Assembly (NCBI RefSeq): GCF_000003855.2
Contig: NW_003101682.1
Coordinates: 7,124,186 to 7,188,185 of the forward strand
Reading direction: 5' to 3'
Source of the DNA: Blastomyces gilchristii SLH14081
Lineage: Eukaryota > Ascomycota > Eurotiomycetes > Onygenales > Ajellomycetaceae
Length of the DNA stretch: 64,000 nucleotides
The stretch's first letter is position 1. Every line of letters begins with the position of its first letter. Below, one piece after another: positions 57,981-64,000 of this stretch. The notes under the pieces were generated by a model. That model searched no databases. It was not told the DNA's origin and saw only the letters and a list, made by a program, of their open reading frames with translations. The translations under genes were made by a program, and so were the position numbers.

Positions 57981-60230
57981 ATTTGAATCACTCAATCTGA
58001 TTACATATTTGAATCAGTCAAGCTCTAACAGACTGATATAATCTTATATATCTGCACTGAGACTGATCTGATCTCACTCTCTGAAGAAAACACTACATTA
58101 TTCTCTAGAGTGTGTACATCTCTATCTCAGCAGAAATCTGAGATTTCTGAACTCACTGTATATTTTGACATAAGCTCTTCAACTGTTCTACTACTGCTGC
58201 AGCCTCTACACACCTATATCTATTATAAAGATAGAGAGATTAAGATCAGAGATTCTCTGAGATATAAGAAAAACATCTTATCTGAATTTCACAGCTTTAT
58301 CTGTACTCTTGAACAGAAATTCTGCCTTAACCTGAGTTAGTATAATACTCACAAGATATGAGTAATCTACACTGTTAATCTTCTTGAAGACATCTCTGCA
58401 ACTACTTAAGTCATTAAGAAGAGAAAGCTTGAGCATATCAATACTATCATAACTTAAGAAGAATTCAAGAACTTTCTACTGAATCAAATTGAAGATCACT
58501 GCAATCACAGCTTCATAGCAGCATAGCAGTTCAATGTATTATATTAACAAGATAATAAGAATTCTTTCAATTTTAATACAAGATTTGAAGAATATTGAGA
58601 GGAATTAACTGATGATTTGAATCAATTAAAAACACAGCTTTATCTTATGAAGCTGACTCACAAGGTGCAGATAATAATATTATAATATCAGAGTTTATTT
58701 ATCAATCACACTGAGCTTGTCAACCTGGCTTCTCAGATCTATTTGAATAATCAATTCTCTGAGAAAAAGACTAATAAGATCTCTTCTAAGTAATCAATAA
58801 TGAGATCTAAACAGTGCTGTGACAGCTTCAGTGTGAAGAAAGTAAAGAAGAATTTCAAGTATTCTAATTCTTCACTCACTGTAAAGAAATATTAAAAAAG
58901 ATTTAACAAAGATCTCTATTTCAACTGCAAAGCTGATAATCACTATATCAGTGATTGTAAGAAGTCAAAGAAAAGAAGAAACTGAGAAGATATCTTCTTA
59001 AAGTTAACTTCTCTTCTGACAAACATATCTGTAAAAGATAAAGAAGAGAAAGAAATAAAGAATTGATAATTCTTACATCTCTGAGTTCATATTATAATTA
59101 TAATACATACTCTGAATAAGAAGATATCAGTGAGATATCTACTTAACTCTGAGATGAATATCAACTTCATATTCTATTCCTTTTCTTTGATAAAGAGTTG
59201 AAAGAAGATAGATCTGTCAGACTATGCAAAATTTACTGATGAAATAAAATATCATCATTTTAACATAATTCAAGTGCAGTGTGTGACTACAGACTCAGAA
59301 GAAATCTTCAAGAAGAGCAGTCTGCTTCTTCACATAGTTAATATTATAGATGAGAACATCATTCTAGATCTTTTATAATTAAGAGAAAACAATTCTCTCA
59401 TTGACTGAGTCACTCAGATATGATAATATCATCTCACTGATAAAGAGACAGTAATAGAGAAATCTGAAGAGTTTTATCAGAAGAATCTTGAGAAAAAGAT
59501 TGAGTCAATATACTGTATAGCAGATGACTGAGACTTAAGAATAGATGAAGAAGTTATCACTCTCACTGCAAGATTATCAGCAGTATTTATTATTGAAGAT
59601 GAATATATACAATATCTCTTTACAGATTTTAAGAATGTCTTTTCAGAAAGAGAAGCAGTGAAGTTTTCTGACATTAAGATATAATATAAGATTTATCTTG
59701 AAAACAGTGCAACAGTGCTGTACAGGCTTCTTTATAACTTATCTGTAAAGAAATTGAATATTCTGTACAAATATCTTGAAGAAGTATAATCAAAGAACTG
59801 AATACATTTATTAAAGAGTTCAGCAGAGACATCTATACTCTTTGTACTTAAGAAGAATGATAGGCTATGTCTATGCATAGACTACAGAGGCCTCAATAAG
59901 ATGACAGTTAAGAATCACTATTTATTACTATTAATTGACAAGATGATTGATTAATTATCTGAAACAAAGATGTTCTCAAAGATTGATATACAGAATGTCT
60001 ATTATAGAATCAGAGTTAACAAAGACAAGGTTTGAAAAACAGCTTTTTGTATCAAGTACAGTAATTTTAAATATCTTGTTTTATCTTTTAATCTTTGTAA
60101 TGCTTCAGTCATCTTTCAGGTCTATATAAATAAGACACTGCAGGGCCTTGTCAACATCTTCTGTATAGTATACATAGACAACATTCTAATCTTCTCAAAA
60201 ACAGAGAAAGAACATGATACTCATGTTTAA

Positions 60231-60238
<8 letters not shown>

Positions 60239-60262
<24 letters not shown>

Positions 60263-61383
60263 CTTCAATTATAGATGTATGCAGTCAGAGACTATGACAT
60301 CTACCTGAGAACTTTTAGTTCTCAGGGTTTTTCCTATATCTGTAAAGTTAACTATTATACATTCATCAATTTCAGATATGTAAAATCAGAAAATTCCAGC
60401 TCAGAATATAAAAACTGTTTACAAATTGCAGTGTTTTAACATCTTCTGATACTTTGAAATCATTTGACAATATCATAACAAAGGAACAGAGAACACAGTC
60501 TTAAAGATAGACACATTAAATAGATAGACAGAAAGAAATTGAAAGGAAAAGATAAAGTAAAGAAAGACTGTAACAAAACAAATTATTAAAAGATAGTATA
60601 TAGCTGTTTTAACAGACTATATCTGATTGATTTCCTCCTCTTCATATTCAGATAATTCTGAGTTTAGTCATTTTCTTGTAGCTGCTTGAGTTTCTGATAG
60701 AAAGTATATTAAATATTTAATTCCTGTCTCAGTTGAGAATAAGAATCTCATATTTAATTGATTTAGATCATACTTCTCTTTCAATCTGACTCTGAGACTA
60801 TTGTATAACGCACAGTGCATTACAATATGCTCAGGATTCTCATTTGCATTGCAGAATGAGCATTCTATTGAGTCAAATCTATCATCAAATCTTTGTATAT
60901 AAGATTTGAAATAGCCATGTTCTAGTTTTAGCTGTATTATAGATGAGAATATTTTCTTTTTACATTTAATTGAACAAGATTTCCACTTGGGTTTTGTTTC
61001 AAATCTTGAATAATGTATACTCTTCTTTTGTTTCTGCCAGCTTTCATTTCACTTGTCTAAACAAGATTCTTTTATTTTTCTCTTTATAAAAGACCAGGAC
61101 ACAACTTTTTGAATAGATCTGCTTAATTCTGCACCCTTTTTTGCAGCTGAATCAGCCAATTCATTGCCATGAATATTCATATGAGCAGGAACCCAGTGCA
61201 GATGAATTATCAGCTTTGATGTTCTTCTCTTTTGAATTTTCAAAACAGAGTTTAAGATCAGTTCAAGATTCATTTGACTATTATGAATCTGACTATTTCT
61301 AAGTCTTTTTAAAGCAGCTTGACTATCAGAGAATATTCATGCCTCTTTCAAACTATTTCCTCTTTTATGATTTCGCAAAAGGG
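60239..61383 (-). mobile_element. 5'-truncated LINE, copy 3, inserted in Gypsy copy 2
   Basis: The last 1.13 kb of the same LINE family in minus orientation, (ATT)n tail at 60239-60263. It is flanked by a 14-bp target duplication GTTTAAAAAGTGTT (60225-60238 and 61384-61397). At its truncated 5' end (61371-61383) are 13 bases, TTTCGCAAAAGGG, not present in the other LINE copies. These hallmarks fit target-primed reverse transcription with abortive 5' completion. Confidence 0.92.
60617..61370 (-). pseudogene. LINE copy 3 ORF2 C-terminal fragment: RNase H and CCHC finger
   Basis: About 250 codons of ORF2. It is better preserved than the full-length copies: HLHWVPAHMNIHGNELADSA keeps its Trp, and only three in-frame stops were found, all TGA at Trp positions. 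The finger CSFCNANENPEHIVMHC is intact. Lacking the reverse transcriptase and endonuclease, it is dead on arrival. Confidence 0.87.
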
Positions 61384-64000
61384 GTTTAAAAAGTGTTGAG
61401 TTGCTTGAGATAGTATCAACTCTATATAAACACTGAAAAATGCTCATTCTACATGCAGGAGATTGATTTCTTAGATTATATTATTAAGATAAATAGCATT
61501 TCAATGAACAGAAGCCAGGTCTCTGTCATTAAGAACTGACTGATGTCACAGATATACTGTGAGATGTAGATGTTTCTAGAATTTATGAATTTCTACAGAC
61601 AATTCATCTATGCATATTCACAGATTACTGTCCCTCTTACAGATCTGTTAAAGAGAAGTGTGAAAGACAGAAAAACAGAACTGTTTATTCTCACTCAAGA
61701 CACTGTGCAGATATTTACAGAATTGAAACAAGCTTTCACAGATGTCACAATACTGAATCACTTTAACTCTGACTTACTTAGTCAGTGTAAGACTGATGCA
61801 TCTGAGAATGAGATCTGTGAAATCTTTTCACAGTTAACATCAGAGATCTTTCAACATTGAAAGAATCAGAGAATAATCATCTCTGAAAAAACAGATAATG
61901 AATTATCTGTGAGAGAAGACTTTTTCACAGAGTCTATAAGACACTGTAAATGAAGATCAGTGATCTTCTTCTTCAAGAAGTTATCACTCACACAGAGAAG
62001 ATATGATACTCATGATCAGAAGATGTTAACAATTATCAAATTCTTTAAGATCTAGTGACATTATCTTCAGAGTAGTAAGTACTCAGTGTAAGTTCTCACT
62101 GATTATGTAAATCTGTATTACTTCTTAATAACAAAGAGCTTGACAGAATGTCAAGTCAGATGAGCAGAGCTGCTTTCAGAGTATGATTTCTATATTCAAT
62201 ATCATTCAGATCAGCTTAATCTCACTGATACACTGTCTAGACAGTCTGATTATAATATCATTGATGTGAAGAAGAATTCTATAAAAGAATCTCTGCTATT
62301 ACTGTAGAAGAAGCTGGCTGCAGAGAGTTGAGATTCTCTGAAGCTCAGAAACAGTGCTGGTAAGACAGCTGTGCAACTCAGTATAGAAGATGAAAGAAAA
62401 CTCAGATCTCTGTAGAGAACTAATACTGAAGATCATAAGCTTCTTATATTATATCTTACAATTATTGAATTGATAAAGAATAAAACAGTCTACAATCTTT
62501 CAATCTAACTACTTTTGAAATTTATTAATAAGTTATAGAAGAGAGACATCTCTACTGCAGCTTAAATTCAGAAGTTAAAGAAGAAAGAATTCAGTTTAAA
62601 CTTGAAAGAGACAGACTCTGAGTGAGACAGTGCTGCTAAGAAATCAAGTTACTGATAACTAGAAGAATGTAAACTTCTACTACTGAATAATTCAGTCTTT
62701 ATCTCTTATAGCAGAGCAGTGTGTCAGAAGTTATTAAGAATTTATCATAATAATTCTCATACAGAGTACTTCAGATTAGAGAAGACTGAGAAGCTTCTAA
62801 AATGTAAATACATTTAAGACAAGCTTCAGACAGATATCAAAGAGTATATTGAGACTTATAATATCTGTTAAAAGATAAAGATCTCACAGTATAAGTAATA
62901 CAGTGAGTTAATATCACTGTCTATTTTAAAGAGCTTATGATAGAATCTATTGATGAATTTCATAGTTGATCTGCTAAAGTTAACAAGAGTCAAAGAATAT
63001 GATTCAATTTTAGTTATTATTGACTACTTTATAAAGATAATCAGATATATTTCTACTTATAAAAAGATTAAAGTCTCTGAATTGACTGACCTGTTTTTAG
63101 ATACTATTATTTATAATCACAGTACTCTGAAATTATTAATAACAGATCAAGAATTTCTCTTCATTAGTAAATACTGATCAGCTTTTAACTATCATCTTAT
63201 AATAAGACATCTTCTCAGTACTGCATTTCATTCATGAACAGATAGTCAGACTGAACATCAGAATCAGACACTAGAACAGCATCTTCAAGTATTCTGTTTA
63301 TATTATCAGAATAATTGACTCAAATATCTTCTGATCACTAAATTTGTATATAATAATATAAAGAATGCAATTTTAAAGATATCTTCTTTCTATGCTTATT
63401 ATGAATATAATTCTTCATTACTCAGTGACATCACAGATGACATTTCAAAGAGAGAAATAGACAGTTAGAATATCAGATAGATACAGAGAACAGAGTATCT
63501 CTCAGTACTAGAAGTAAAAGTGAGATTAAAACTTTTGAATAAAATTTATAAGAAGGTGATGAAAAGCATTCACTGCACTCAGAAGTGATAGATAAAATAC
63601 TATAATTTAAAACATCTTTCAATGAAGTTCTTAATAGAGAATCAAGCACTACTTTTAACAAAGAATATTAAGATAATAAGACTGTATAAAAAGCTTAGTA
63701 AGTGATAGCTAGAATCTTTCTCAGTAACAAGAGTGATGAGTAAGCAGATATATGAGTTAAAATTACTCACAGAATTGAAATCAATTCATTCTGTTTTTCA
63801 TATTTTCTATTTAAAGCTCTATAAGTAACATCTCAGAGCAGAGCTGTCTTAGTCAGATAATATTAAGATTAAAAGTAATACTGAATATCTTATAGAGAAA
63901 ATATTGAATAAGTGAATATATTACAGTAAGCTTCAATATCTTATTAAATGAAAAGATTATTCATTGTCAGAGAATTCATGAGAATTACTTAAGTATTTGA

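Larger units (their letters stand above)
57448..64000 (+). mobile_element. Ty3/Gypsy chromovirus, copy 2, truncated by the window end
   Basis: Same family as copy 1: 5' LTR 57448-57980, then internal DNA collinear with copy 1 and interrupted by a LINE fragment at 60239-61383. The window ends within the chromodomain, so the 3' LTR and target duplication cannot be seen. The five bases before the LTR are ATAAG. Confidence 0.9.
58030..64000 (+). pseudogene. Gypsy copy 2 gag-pol remnant
   Basis: Collinear with the polyprotein of copy 1 and likewise full of stops. A zinc knuckle CKADNHYISDC lies near 58935-58970. Reverse transcriptase lies at about 59815-60224 and is split by the LINE insertion, which falls downstream of the catalytic-box region. 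RNase H is at about 61570-62220; integrase at about 62690-63420 (MNFIVDLLKLTRVKEYDSIL); the chromodomain starts near 63885 and runs into the window end. Not functional as it stands. Confidence 0.85.

Noticed and set aside
1..64000. CRISPR array or bacterial operon features.
   Set aside because: No direct-repeat/spacer structure; spliceosomal introns, an intron-bearing tRNA and fungal retroelements mark a eukaryotic nuclear genome.

Overview
The window looks like nuclear DNA of a filamentous ascomycete. An ordinary-GC island of about 25 kb, with short-intron genes (GT-AG introns, CTGAC/CTAAC branch sites), sits between two AT-rich blocks made of repeat-mutated retrotransposons. This two-speed layout, Gypsy and Tad-like LINE elements decayed by C-to-T change, and the gene content fit Onygenales, most likely Ajellomycetaceae (Blastomyces/Emmonsia type). 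The placement is inferred; no marker gene proves it.

Left AT-rich block (1 to about 25,920). Low-complexity AT-rich DNA with short arrays of an AATTGA-core repeat holds a full-length LINE on the minus strand (2148-9784, 14-bp target duplication). Next is a complete Ty3/Gypsy chromovirus (10312-25679; 534-bp LTRs; 5-bp target duplication TCAGT). Near its 3' end a second full-length LINE is inserted on the plus strand (16476-24024, 13-bp target duplication). The two LINEs form a giant inverted repeat, with arms of about 7.6 kb and a spacer of about 6.7 kb.

Gene island (about 25,925-50,902). In order: a conserved disordered protein (+), an intron-containing tRNA-Met (-), a DUF6891-like protein (-), a mitochondrial carrier with a 10-nt microexon (+), a Pex24/Pex28-32-type peroxisomal membrane protein with a GC-AG intron (+), a Cys-rich secreted and probably GPI-anchored protein (-), NOP16 (-) divergent from ribosomal protein eL37 (+), the Elongator subunit ELP6 (-), and a large cellular RNA-dependent RNA polymerase of the RNA-silencing type (-). 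Gene models were assembled by hand from splice sites and reading-frame continuity; every multi-exon model sums to a whole number of codons.

Right AT-rich block (50,906-64,000). A PIF/Harbinger-type MITE (TTA target duplication) sits exactly at the island edge. Then come AT-rich DNA with the AATTGA arrays again, two 506-bp hAT-type MITEs with perfect 8-bp target duplications, a degenerate minus-strand Gypsy, and a second copy of the chromovirus (from 57448, running off the window) carrying a 5'-truncated LINE (60239-61383) with a 14-bp target duplication.

No wholly new system is proven. The most unusual observations are: (i) a LINE family whose bodies are uniformly AT-rich but collinear, with in-frame stops almost all TGA at tryptophan positions; (ii) a GC-rich, CpG-containing block of about 440 bp at the LINE 5' end that escaped this mutation in both full-length copies; (iii) an antisense Cys-containing ORF at the 3' end of the chromovirus; and (iv) a related 47-bp sequence in inverted orientation at the two island edges.
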